A stretch of 64,000 nucleotides of DNA from Lachnospiraceae bacterium UBA7086. GTDB taxonomy: Bacteria; Bacillota; Clostridia; Lachnospirales; Lachnospiraceae. The DNA lies in contig DKZA01000022.1 in the NCBI GenBank assembly GCA_002492525.1, forward strand, positions 123,500 to 187,499. Direction: 5' to 3'. A program made the position numbers and the translations under genes. A model generated the notes under the pieces. That model did no database searches, was not told where the DNA came from, and was given only the letters and a program-made list of their open reading frames with translations. Below, piece after piece: positions 8,832 to 16,892 of the stretch; positions within the stretch are counted from its first letter, which is position 1, and each line of letters opens with the position of its first letter.

Positions 8832-9320
8832 TCATACTTCATATAAAATATCTTCTAATGAAACAATGGGATAGTCTACCTTTTCACACAGCTGTTCTTC
8901 AATCTCATCAAAATAATATGTGGCTGTAACAACAATGACATCAACCGGGGACAACTCTTTATCCGGCGTAATAACATCAACATCTGCATATATGGCATCC
9001 GGATTCTTGTCAATAATATAACTTACCGTAATATCAGAATCCTTTAATTCATCAAATAATCGTTCTCCAAACTCTTTCATTCCATATATGGCAACCGTCT
9101 TATAACCATTCCGCTCAAAATATTCTGCTAAAGTTTTGCCCTCCTGCCTGACCATCAGCCATTGATTAAACAACTGATAATATGAGATAATCTTTTTATG
9201 CTTATCCGCGGCAACATCCATCTTCTTAAGATATACGCTGCTTACTGCAGCACCTCCTGCCATAGCTCCTGCAATACCTCCAATCAACGATGTTACCATT
9301 TTGCCTGCTCCTTTTTTCAT
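8832..9320 (-). CDS. Stand-alone Rossmann-like module with N-terminal hydrophobic Gly-rich segment
   Basis: A 162-residue protein with no catalytic domain. Residues 10-30 are a Gly/Ala-rich hydrophobic stretch (TSLIGGIAGAMAGGAAVSSV) that could anchor it in the membrane. Residues 43-70 look helical, and residues 72-162 are the module seen in the neighbouring enzymes: KTVAIYGMKEFGERLFDEL, YIIDKNPDAIY, VDVIVVTATYYFDEI. Its helix-plus-module half closely resembles the C-terminus of the WbsX protein at 19211-20749 (shared pattern YF/FF-x4-GY-x2-VAIYGM). ATG 9320 has AAAGGAG 7 bases upstream. I infer a docking or scaffold role; no function is known to me. The gap 9321-9478 is AT-rich without clear signals. 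Confidence 0.75.
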   Translation of the reverse strand: MKKGAGKMVTSLIGGIAGAMAGGAAVSSVYLKKMDVAADKHKKIISYYQLFNQWLMVRQEGKTLAEYFERNGYKTVAIYGMKEFGERLFDELKDSDITVSYIIDKNPDAIYADVDVITPDKELSPVDVIVVTATYYFDEIEEQLCEKVDYPIVSLEDILYEV

Positions 9321-9478
9321 TGTTTTTCTCCTTTCCACTTCTCAATTTTAGACCATTTAAAGTTCGCTTCTTCAGATAATCAAATGACTTTTCTGTTGTC
9401 ATGATATCAGTAAAGAAAAAATACCATCCATATACTCACTTTGATGAATAAATAAAAGAAAATATTTCTGCCGAAAAT

Positions 9479-10576
9479 CTATGTCTCCAAAGTGCCCAGA
9501 CTAATAATTTGATTCAATAAATCTGTATAGGTAAAATATTCCGTGTCACCTAGCCCCATTTTTTTTAAATTACCTATTATTTCTTCCTCATATCCTTTCG
9601 GAGTAATGCATATGGGATTTTTACTGTCTATTTTCTCAGGACTAATCACCTGATAACCCTGTATCTCTGTTTCTGTTATGTAAGAATCTATCAATCCTGC
9701 TATCCGAAGACCCATCTTCTCAAAAAGCTGCATACATTCCATGCCCCTGTTACCGGCTCCCCATATATAATAGCTTTTATCACTATTCAATAACTCCTTG
9801 ATCCTATCCATATGATATTGTACAGCCCGATTATATGCTGCATCCCTTTGGGCAATACGCAACTCTTTATCATAATATTCCTTCATGCTTTCCCGAAGAT
9901 ATTCTTTCCCATAATATTCCATATAATGAAGCGCAGCCTTATATTGTTCCTTTAGCGCATCATATTTCCTTACTGTGCTCACGCCTCCATAAGCAAAATT
10001 TGTCAGACATTCCTTCACCGTCAATACTTTGGCGCCTGCCAGACATACTCTCAACATCCAATCATAATCTGCCGCAATTTTATATGTAACATCAAACATA
10101 CCATACCGTTGAAAAAGATATGCCTTCGCAAATAATGACGGATGCGGAAATCCAATATTGAAAAAGTAGTCATCTATATTTTCTGACTTCTCACTGTCAG
10201 TTATGCTGGCTTTTCCATCTTTCACAAGGCAAATGCCCCCGCTTACCATATCAACATCATTTTCCCTGAAGTATTTTTCTATACAGTTAAATGTATTTTT
10301 CTCATACCAGTCATCGCTATTTAAAAACGCTATAACATCTCCTGTTGCAACAGAAATGCCCTTATTCATGGCATCATATATACCCTCATCCGGCTCGCTT
10401 ACCCAATACGAGATATTGTTCTCATATTTTTGTATCACCTGACAGGTAGCATCTTCGGAACCGCCGTCAATAATGATATATTCCAGATCACTATACTGTT
10501 GTAATATCACACTTCTGATAGCCCGTTCAATTGTTTCGCCACTGTTGCGGCAGACGGTTATGATTGAAATTTTCAT
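9479..10576 (-). CDS. GT2 glycosyltransferase with C-terminal Rossmann-like module
   Basis: A protein of 365 residues. The N-terminal GT-A domain is classic GT2: SIITVCRNSGETIERAI, EYIIIDGGSEDAT, DEGIYDAMNKGI, AFLNSDDWY (the DxD-type metal site) and AADYDWMLRV (the acceptor/base region). It is like WcaA and other inverting transferases of polysaccharide clusters. Residues from about 268 hold the Rossmann-like module in a C-terminal position: SYYIWGAGNRGMECMQLF, GLIDSYITETEIQGYQVISP and a final helix. Here the domain order is reversed relative to the neighbours. The gene starts 6 bases after the upstream stop. Confidence 0.9.
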   Translation of the reverse strand: MKISIITVCRNSGETIERAIRSVILQQYSDLEYIIIDGGSEDATCQVIQKYENNISYWVSEPDEGIYDAMNKGISVATGDVIAFLNSDDWYEKNTFNCIEKYFRENDVDMVSGGICLVKDGKASITDSEKSENIDDYFFNIGFPHPSLFAKAYLFQRYGMFDVTYKIAADYDWMLRVCLAGAKVLTVKECLTNFAYGGVSTVRKYDALKEQYKAALHYMEYYGKEYLRESMKEYYDKELRIAQRDAAYNRAVQYHMDRIKELLNSDKSYYIWGAGNRGMECMQLFEKMGLRIAGLIDSYITETEIQGYQVISPEKIDSKNPICITPKGYEEEIIGNLKKMGLGDTEYFTYTDLLNQIISLGTLET

Positions 10577-10582
10577 TTTTTT

Positions 10583-11860
10583 TTATGATAATCCTTCATG
10601 TGTTGATAAAATTTGGGCAAGAATAGATGCCTCATAACTCTTATCAAAAATTTCCTCCACTCTTGTATCGCCCAGCATTTCATTATTATATTTATGGGGA
10701 ATATAGCTATAACCTTTTCCTTTCAAAAACCATTCATATTCCAGGTCCAGATGGCCGATATCCAGTGCCCAGTATCCTTCTTTTGCCAAATCATACGCAA
10801 GCACTGTGGCCGTAGGTCCCAGTGCGATCAATATAACCTTATTTTTCCCATATTCCAGTGCCGCATCATATATCTCATCATACACATCAAATGCATTTTC
10901 GTTCGGCGCGATAATCCGTTCAATCTTCCGAGCATTATCAAACAAATCGTTTCCGATTCCCATACGGGTTTTATCACCCTCTACAAACAAAATATCTTGT
11001 TTATCCCATATTTGCTTCAGATCATCAAATCTTTTTCGCGCTTTTTCAGTCTCATCATGGGGATAGATTACATAAGGCCGGCTAATATACGCATTATAAT
11101 ACTTTCTATCCATATCCAATAACGTATAATGTTCCTCTCTTTTTTCTTCTGTCATATATTTTCTGATTACATTTTTGTTCTCTTTCCTCAAACCTTTCAT
11201 AGTGCCATAATCATCTGCAATGGCTACGATATGATTCTCCAAATCAGAGGTCAAAATATCCTTTAAGCGTATCGCTAACTGCGCATTGCCATGTTGATAT
11301 ACCGCTTTATTTCCTAAGATTATTTCAAACTCTCCATCCCCATATCTACTGATTGAACATCTGTCAGCTATGATTTTTGCACAAGTATTCTCTACACTGT
11401 CAATTTGAGGAAGTCTTATTTCCCTGTCTTTCAGTATACCAACAGCCTCATATAAATAGTTCTGTTCAAAATATCGCTGACTGTCCTCTAGCGCTTTGAT
11501 TTTTCTATCCATATAGTCCATTCTGAGTTCTAATTTTAATCTTTCAGCGGCATCTATATGAAAAATATTTCCATATGCAAACAAATCTGTATCCGGATCA
11601 TTCAAATTAATAATTTGAGCGGCATCAACTCCTAAATCCATCAGTTCCTGATAAACAACCCCATATTCATAAACAAGAACGACAATATAATCCACAACAC
11701 CTTTGGGGAAATCATAAGGGGAATATACCTTTTTATTTTCAATCAGTCTTGTTGCTATCTGTAAATTATTATCAATAAAAAAAGAGACTTCAACATTCTT
11801 ACAAAATAATTTATCCAACTCCCTTATAGCTCTTTTTCCACCTATCACAGCTATTTTCAT
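10583..11860 (-). CDS. GT-D-type glycosyltransferase (DUF1792-like) with N-terminal Rossmann-like module
   Basis: A protein of 425 residues. Residues 1-85 are the Rossmann-like module (MKIAVIGGKRAIREL, FFIDNNLQIATRL, VYSPYDFP, VDYIVVLVYEY). Then comes a helical linker, and from about residue 150 a domain with SISRYGDGEFEIILG (169-183), the signature around the DxE metal site of the GT-D fold, plus QDILFVEGDKTRMG and KVILIALGPTATVLAYDL. GT-D enzymes are known from streptococcal serine-rich adhesin glycosylation (the dGT1 type), where they extend a protein-linked glycan; by analogy this may extend a flagellin glycan. The ATG at 11860 with GAGAGGA upstream is preferred over the long frame to 11941, which overlaps the neighbour. 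Confidence 0.82.
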   Translation of the reverse strand: MKIAVIGGKRAIRELDKLFCKNVEVSFFIDNNLQIATRLIENKKVYSPYDFPKGVVDYIVVLVYEYGVVYQELMDLGVDAAQIINLNDPDTDLFAYGNIFHIDAAERLKLELRMDYMDRKIKALEDSQRYFEQNYLYEAVGILKDREIRLPQIDSVENTCAKIIADRCSISRYGDGEFEIILGNKAVYQHGNAQLAIRLKDILTSDLENHIVAIADDYGTMKGLRKENKNVIRKYMTEEKREEHYTLLDMDRKYYNAYISRPYVIYPHDETEKARKRFDDLKQIWDKQDILFVEGDKTRMGIGNDLFDNARKIERIIAPNENAFDVYDEIYDAALEYGKNKVILIALGPTATVLAYDLAKEGYWALDIGHLDLEYEWFLKGKGYSYIPHKYNNEMLGDTRVEEIFDKSYEASILAQILSTHEGLS

Positions 11861-11904
11861 AGAAAGTCCTCTCCTTGTTCTCATCTCTTTGTGTAAACCA
11901 ATTT

Positions 11905-12666
11905 CTATCTTATTGCCTTTGCAATAAAATAACTGGTCCACGAATCATAATCCGTCTCATCAAGAGTCTGACAGTCCATATTATCAAGCAGTTCAAATCC
12001 CGCCTCTTTTAACAGGAATTCCAACTCAGGTCTGAAAAAATAACGCATTTTATGTACTTCGTTAATCATCTGTACTTTACTGCTGTGTTTATTTATAATC
12101 AGTACCTCATAATTCACATCTACCACGTTCTCTTTATCATGCATAACTGGTCTTGCTATCCTGATCAATCTATTCTCTTCGTCTTCAATTTCCTTTACCC
12201 TGACGCAGGGTTTATCACTTAAAACTCCCGGGCCATACCATACGTCAAACAAAAAATATCCGTTATTATCTAATAATTTTCTGGCTGACTTCAAAGCCCT
12301 CAAAATATCCTCGTTTGTATTCTGGTAGCTCATTACATGGAACAAGGAAATAACGGCGTCATACTTCTTTTGTGTTTCGTATTCTCTGACATCAGCAACT
12401 TCAAACTCAATTCCAGATCCGCTTAATTGGGCATTTTGTTTCGCAATCTCTATCATCATTGGACTTAAATCTATTCCTTTGCATTGATAACCAAGCTCTG
12501 CAAGCTCAAGATCATGCCTTCCCGTACCGCAGCCAAAATTGATAATCCTATTAATCTGAGGATTATATCTCTTTAAAAGCTTATCTACTACTCCAGCCTC
12601 AGTTTTATAATCCTTATCTTTGTAAAACGCATTATAATAGTACGCATAATCTTGAAATGTCTGCAT
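11905..12666 (-). CDS. Class I SAM-dependent methyltransferase
   Basis: A protein of 253 residues with methyltransferase motif I INFGCGTGRHDLELAELG (about 42-59), an acidic GIDLSPMMI (motif II), VADVREYE and YDAVISLFHVMSY (motif III/IV), and FDVWYGPGVL. It probably methylates a sugar or a glycan end group; the exact acceptor cannot be seen. AAGGAGG lies 4 bases before the ATG. It sits between an aminotransferase gene and the GT-D gene, in line with a methylated amino sugar. Confidence 0.85.
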   Translation of the reverse strand: MQTFQDYAYYYNAFYKDKDYKTEAGVVDKLLKRYNPQINRIINFGCGTGRHDLELAELGYQCKGIDLSPMMIEIAKQNAQLSGSGIEFEVADVREYETQKKYDAVISLFHVMSYQNTNEDILRALKSARKLLDNNGYFLFDVWYGPGVLSDKPCVRVKEIEDEENRLIRIARPVMHDKENVVDVNYEVLIINKHSSKVQMINEVHKMRYFFRPELEFLLKEAGFELLDNMDCQTLDETDYDSWTSYFIAKAIR

Positions 12667-12696
12667 ATTGCCTCCTTAAAAACCCGTTTATATATA

Positions 12697-13821
12697 TCAG
12701 TTTATTCTTTCCATCATAGCTTTCACTTTATCTACTACCCGTTCCATCTGCTCCTGCGTCAAAGCCAGTCCACTGGGAATATAGAACCCTTTGCGCGCCA
12801 GATATTCTGCATTAGGATAAGTCTCCCCTGCAAATAAGCCCTCTTTCTTATACACCGGCTGTTCATGCATACACCAGAAAAACGTCCTCGTTCCTATACC
12901 TTCCTCTGCCAGCATCTTCTGTACTGCTTTATTATCCGCCTGAATATGCCTGTCCAGAACCAACCCATACACCCAGTAAATATTATCTGCGTAATCCGTC
13001 TTCTCAATCGGCAGCAATAACCCATCTATACCCCGTAATTTTTCCGTATAATAACTTCCCATCGCTCTTTTACGCTTAATAAACTCATCAAGTCTTTCCA
13101 ACTGCGCAAGACCAACTGCCGCCTGTAGATTCGTAAACCGGTAATTATCGCTGATTTCATCGTGTACATATCTGACATCTTTTCTAAAACACAGATTCCT
13201 TATGAGACGACATCTTTCCGCCAATTCTTCATCATCTGTAACGACCATTCCGCCTTCCCCTGTGGTCACGTGTTTATTCGGATAAAAGCTAAAGGTACTG
13301 ATATCTCCAAAACTTCCACAAGGTCTTCCATGATATGTCTGTCCGTGCATTTCCGCCGCATCTTCAATAACTTTCAGGTTATGCTTTCTGGCTAAATCCA
13401 TAATAGGATCAACCTCAACCGGCAGGCCATACAGATGAACAATCATGATAGCCTTCGTCTTATCTGTTATCTTTCCTTCTATTTCTTCTACATTCATATT
13501 CCATGTATGCAGATCACTGTCCACCAGTACCGGAACTGCTCCTAACTTCGTGACAGCCATAGCACAGGAAATAATGGTAAATGCCGGCATAATAACCTCA
13601 TCACCCACCCCAATTCCAAGGGCCTGAGCCGCAACCTCCAAAGCTGCCGTTCCGTTAGATACGGCAATTCCATACTGTCTTCCAACGGTGGCACTCATCT
13701 TCTGTTCAAATTCCTTAACAAACGGTCCCTCAGAGGAAATCCACCCGCTGTCGATACATTCGCACAAATATTTTTTTTCATTTCCATTCAACAATGGTTC
13801 ATTGACCGGTATAAAATCCAT
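12697..13821 (-). CDS. DegT/DnrJ/EryC1 family aminotransferase (perosamine-synthase-like)
   Basis: A PLP-dependent nucleotide-sugar aminotransferase of 374 residues. Seen: GNEKKYLCECIDSGWISSEG, SNGTAALEVAAQALGI, EDAAEMHGQ (Asp pairing with the PLP ring nitrogen) and FSFYPNKHVTTGEGG, with the Schiff-base Lys at about residue 183. The family converts 4-keto (or 3-keto) nucleotide sugars to amino sugars using glutamate. The start is ATG 13821, with AGGTGGAG upstream; the ATG at 13839 has none. It is the first gene after a strong promoter at 13963-13991, so it leads the distal half of the island transcript. Perosamine-type 4-amination is the likeliest reaction. Confidence 0.9.
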   Translation of the reverse strand: MDFIPVNEPLLNGNEKKYLCECIDSGWISSEGPFVKEFEQKMSATVGRQYGIAVSNGTAALEVAAQALGIGVGDEVIMPAFTIISCAMAVTKLGAVPVLVDSDLHTWNMNVEEIEGKITDKTKAIMIVHLYGLPVEVDPIMDLARKHNLKVIEDAAEMHGQTYHGRPCGSFGDISTFSFYPNKHVTTGEGGMVVTDDEELAERCRLIRNLCFRKDVRYVHDEISDNYRFTNLQAAVGLAQLERLDEFIKRKRAMGSYYTEKLRGIDGLLLPIEKTDYADNIYWVYGLVLDRHIQADNKAVQKMLAEEGIGTRTFFWCMHEQPVYKKEGLFAGETYPNAEYLARKGFYIPSGLALTQEQMERVVDKVKAMMERIN

Positions 13822-13962
13822 ATGCTCCACCTGTTCCATTTCAATTGTACAGTTTGACCTGAAAACTCTTTCCCGCTACTGCCTTTTATAATAATTCGAT
13901 ATATGTAATAAGATATATATAATATAAAATTGTAATACTGTTTATTTAGTTATCCCTTCACA

Positions 13963-13991
13963 ATTATAGCAGACAGCCATAACTGTGACAA
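13963..13991 (-). promoter_or_regulatory. Strong sigma-A promoter with extended -10
   Basis: On the minus strand, TTGTCA (13986-13991), a 17-base spacer, then TATAAT (13963-13968) preceded by TGC, an extended -10. Transcription would start near 13956 and give a leader of about 135 bases before the aminotransferase gene. It lies just past a gene fragment, so the distal half of the island can be transcribed independently of the promoter at the island's head. Confidence 0.75.
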
Positions 13992-14010
13992 TAAGATTAT
14001 CCCCCCGATG

Positions 14011-14187
14011 TTAAACTACCTTGACGCCCTTTGTACAGAGTAAGCATTTTCTTAATCCATAATAATTCAAGATATCCTGATCATATATAAAATTGATAAA
14101 TCCCAATATGGTAAAGCTTTTTTCCAAATCAAACATATCAAATAAATATCTTGCTATTTTACCAGTCCCCCAGCCAAAAACTCTCAT
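14011..14187 (-). pseudogene. Truncated Rossmann-like module (58-residue gene remnant)
   Basis: An ATG at 14187 with a good AGGAGAAAAGG binding site begins MRVFGWGTGKIARYLFDMF, which is the opening strand, glycine loop and helix of the island's Rossmann-like module. The reading then loses the family pattern and stops after 58 codons, without the DxN strand, the second half of the fold or any catalytic domain. I read this as the 5' remnant of a larger module-bearing gene whose remainder has been deleted; a strong promoter follows 20 bases later. It overlaps no other gene (the upstream stop is at 14198). Confidence 0.6.
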
Positions 14188-14197
14188 ACCTTTTCTC

Positions 14198-15286
14198 CTA
14201 TATAAAAAAATGCCGTTGAATATATGACTCAATATTCTTCACAATCATACTGTAATACAATATATCCCGACTCGTACTCTCAATCTGAGCAGCTATTTCT
14301 TTTTCAAATCTCTTTGCCGCTATTATTACAACACCATTCCCTCTTTCTTCCTCAAACTGAGCCGGCGAGATGATATTCTTTCCCCATAATTTCTCTCCCC
14401 AGATTTTAGAATCATTATCTATGTAACGGAATTGTGTTAATCCGATTTTGCGCAGAAAATAACCACACTCAAATCCTTCCGCTTTTGTTCCCCATATAAA
14501 AATTTCTCTATCGGACACCGCTTTCAAATCTATACAACCTTGAAGCACCTCTCTCGACAAATCCCAGGCTGTCCACCGTTTAAATGCAATTTCGCATGTT
14601 TCTTCCATTTCCTCAAGATGGTATCCTTCTCGTTCTATGAAAGATTTCCAAAAGCTATAATCCCATTTCTCCCATGCATGACACCCAAATGGGAGCTGTT
14701 TATCATTTATGAAATAACAGTTTCTCACTTCTGTCTCAAACGCAAATCTTAGCGCAACATCCATAGGCGCAACCCTATAGAAATCCGTTTTTTGCTCCCC
14801 AAAAAACGCATCTTCATGTCCCCCTTCGTAGTATTTCGTCTCCAGCAGCTTTATCACCGCCTGCGTTCTTCTCAATGAAAAGCCGCCATTCCCCACATAT
14901 AACCTTTTCTTCCCATTTAATGTACCATATATCCATGGCGCACCATAATAATCATATCCGGCTTCGCAAAATTCCTGCAGCCTGTCCTCAAATACAAAAG
15001 CATCTAATTGATGAATCAGAACGTATTCAAATGCAGTAAATTTTTTATAAAATTCAACACTGCATAACATGTTGCTGTAAGAATCAATACTATCCATCCA
15101 CTGTTCCGGCACTCTTACATATTCTACATTTTCCCACACTAAATCATTTTCTATTTTAAGCGTGTTGGGAATAATAAAAAACACAGGATATCCGGCCAAA
15201 ATTTTCAGGCATTGCTGCACTGCACATTTTTCCGTCTGAGAAAAAACATTATAATATGCCGGTATCAAAATCGCAACTTTATACAT
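14198..15286 (-). CDS. DUF5672-like glycosyltransferase with C-terminal Rossmann-like module
   Basis: A protein of 362 residues. The N-terminal domain has the DUF5672 pattern: AILIPAYYN, YVLIHQLDAFVFED (a DxD-like site), YDYYGAPW and YVGNGGFSLRRTQAVIKLL, followed by GHEDAFFGEQ. Known members are putative hexosyltransferases of surface polysaccharide loci. Residues from about 262 form the module: REIFIWGTKAEGFECGYFL, YIDNDSKIWGEKLWGKNIISP and GVVIIAAKRFEKEIAAQI. GAGGAAA precedes the ATG. It is directly upstream of the truncated module gene. Catalytic assignment rests on family motifs only. Confidence 0.78.
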   Translation of the reverse strand: MYKVAILIPAYYNVFSQTEKCAVQQCLKILAGYPVFFIIPNTLKIENDLVWENVEYVRVPEQWMDSIDSYSNMLCSVEFYKKFTAFEYVLIHQLDAFVFEDRLQEFCEAGYDYYGAPWIYGTLNGKKRLYVGNGGFSLRRTQAVIKLLETKYYEGGHEDAFFGEQKTDFYRVAPMDVALRFAFETEVRNCYFINDKQLPFGCHAWEKWDYSFWKSFIEREGYHLEEMEETCEIAFKRWTAWDLSREVLQGCIDLKAVSDREIFIWGTKAEGFECGYFLRKIGLTQFRYIDNDSKIWGEKLWGKNIISPAQFEEERGNGVVIIAAKRFEKEIAAQIESTSRDILYYSMIVKNIESYIQRHFFI

Positions 15287-15324
15287 ATATTTTCCTCGTC
15301 TCTCTATGTATAACTCGTTTCCAT

Positions 15325-16410
15325 CTATTCCCTTTTCGCTTCACTCACGATTGCATCGAAGAACCGTTTCGATACTTTTCTAAAATCGTACTTTGCTTTA
15401 TACACTCGTTCTATGTTTTTTACATAAAAATCATAATTGGCATAAATAGTTTTCACTGCATCTGCTAATTCGTTCAAACTATTTATTACTACACCTAATT
15501 TATATTTTCTGATTTCTTCTGCTAACCCTGGTGCATCATTAACAATGACCGGTTGTCCCAGACTTAAATGTTTAAAAAATTTACCTGATGATAAGCCGAT
15601 ATTCCGAATATTTGCATCCTCCCTGGATTCATACCATATCAGTGCTATATCATATGCACTTAAAAATCTGGTATAATCGTCCTCTGAAAGTTGTCGCTGC
15701 ATAACGATGATATTAGGATTTTCTTTCAGTCTCTCCCGCTCAGAACAATCCCATCCGGACATTGTCAATTGAAAATCTTTGATACAGGATGCCTGTTGTA
15801 TAAAGGCCTCTAATACGTCATTACTCATTAAACCTGAATATATCACCCCATCTTTGTGCGGCACCTCACATTTATTGCATCCTAACGAATAAGAGTTCGG
15901 AATCAACCATGTTACCGGATGTGCAATCCCATACCTCTTTGAAACCGTCTTTCTTAACTTATCCTGAATTACCATTGCTGTACAGCCTTTTACATATATG
16001 ATCTCCCTTATCTTATTTTTCGCATAATCAATTTTATTAGCACACCTATATAGAAAATTTCTGTTCTCCCATCTTCTGGACCGCACATAGATTTCAAGAT
16101 TATAATAATAAAAATCAGTTTTTTTCATTACATATGGCAATGAGTAACATATCTGCGCATCTTCTATTGTTGTGCATATAACAATGTCAGGATTTATTTT
16201 TCTAATCCTCTTTCTTATCGCCGTACTCTTCATTGCTTTGGTATTTATAACTCTATTACCTTTCGTCCTGATCGTCTTTTCACTAACAATTCCCGGGAAA
16301 AAGACAACTACTTTTACATCTCTTTTATTTAGCTCCTCAACAATCTGTGTTCTTGCAGGTGATAATTTGAAAGGAATTCCCTGTTGACACATAATTACCG
16401 CAGTGAACAT
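15325..16410 (-). CDS. GT4-like glycosyltransferase
   Basis: A GT-B protein of 361 residues. The N-terminal half contains FKLSPARTQIVEELNKRDVK and IVICTTIEDAQICYSLPYV. The C-terminal half has VIYSGLMSNDVLEAF, a DIALIWYESRED segment and SSGKFFKHLSLGQPVIVND, which sits where the donor phosphate and sugar are bound. No Rossmann module is attached. A full AAGGAGGT lies 8 bases before the ATG and overlaps the end of the upstream cupin gene, suggesting translational coupling. The donor and acceptor are unknown. Confidence 0.78.
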   Translation of the reverse strand: MFTAVIMCQQGIPFKLSPARTQIVEELNKRDVKVVVFFPGIVSEKTIRTKGNRVINTKAMKSTAIRKRIRKINPDIVICTTIEDAQICYSLPYVMKKTDFYYYNLEIYVRSRRWENRNFLYRCANKIDYAKNKIREIIYVKGCTAMVIQDKLRKTVSKRYGIAHPVTWLIPNSYSLGCNKCEVPHKDGVIYSGLMSNDVLEAFIQQASCIKDFQLTMSGWDCSERERLKENPNIIVMQRQLSEDDYTRFLSAYDIALIWYESREDANIRNIGLSSGKFFKHLSLGQPVIVNDAPGLAEEIRKYKLGVVINSLNELADAVKTIYANYDFYVKNIERVYKAKYDFRKVSKRFFDAIVSEAKRE

Positions 16411-16411
16411 A

Positions 16412-16846
16412 TCACTCTACCTCCTTATACACAGCCTCACTTCCATCAATTCCTACAAAACGTTTCTTGTCATTTTCTCCTGCATACGGCCCCTGTTTTA
16501 CTTCAACCATTTCCACTTCTTCCAGTACCTGAAATCCATGTCCCCCCGAAACCAACAGAATCATATCCCCTGCATGTAACTCCCTGCTTTCCAGGTAATC
16601 TTCATACTCATCATAAAAATCTACACGCAGCACACCTTTTTTAATAAAAAGCACTTCCTGCGTCATTACCACATTCCTATGCACCAAATTATGTACATGC
16701 GCATCAATTACTTTTCCTGTAGGATGATGCATATAAGCTACCTGCTGCGAGTATTCACTGGGAGTGATAAAGTCTACTCCTTCACAAGTGTAATCATTAC
16801 GTATAATCATAGCCAATAATTTATTCTTCTTCTTAATCATTTCCAT
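16412..16846 (-). CDS. Cupin-fold protein of sugar clusters
   Basis: A small protein of 144 residues with a cupin-like beta pattern: KVIDAHVHNLVHRNVVMTQE (His-rich first motif), VLFIKKGVLRVDFYDE, and GDMILLVSGGHGFQVLE (the second motif with His). Similar small cupins in surface-polysaccharide loci act as sugar isomerases or bind sugar ligands, but this one cannot be assigned to FdtA/WxcM or RmlC types. It ends with its stop inside the next gene's ribosome binding region. Confidence 0.65.
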   Translation of the reverse strand: MEMIKKKNKLLAMIIRNDYTCEGVDFITPSEYSQQVAYMHHPTGKVIDAHVHNLVHRNVVMTQEVLFIKKGVLRVDFYDEYEDYLESRELHAGDMILLVSGGHGFQVLEEVEMVEVKQGPYAGENDKKRFVGIDGSEAVYKEVE

Positions 16847-16892
16847 CTGTAATCACTCCCTTCGATGTCCTATACCTGCGTATTATTTTTAA

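Noticed and set aside
9321..9478. Possible promoter or leader peptide upstream of the stand-alone module gene
   Set aside because: A TTGATT-N17-TTAAAT pair and a short frame overlapping the gene start exist, but the matches are weak and the region is AT-rich.
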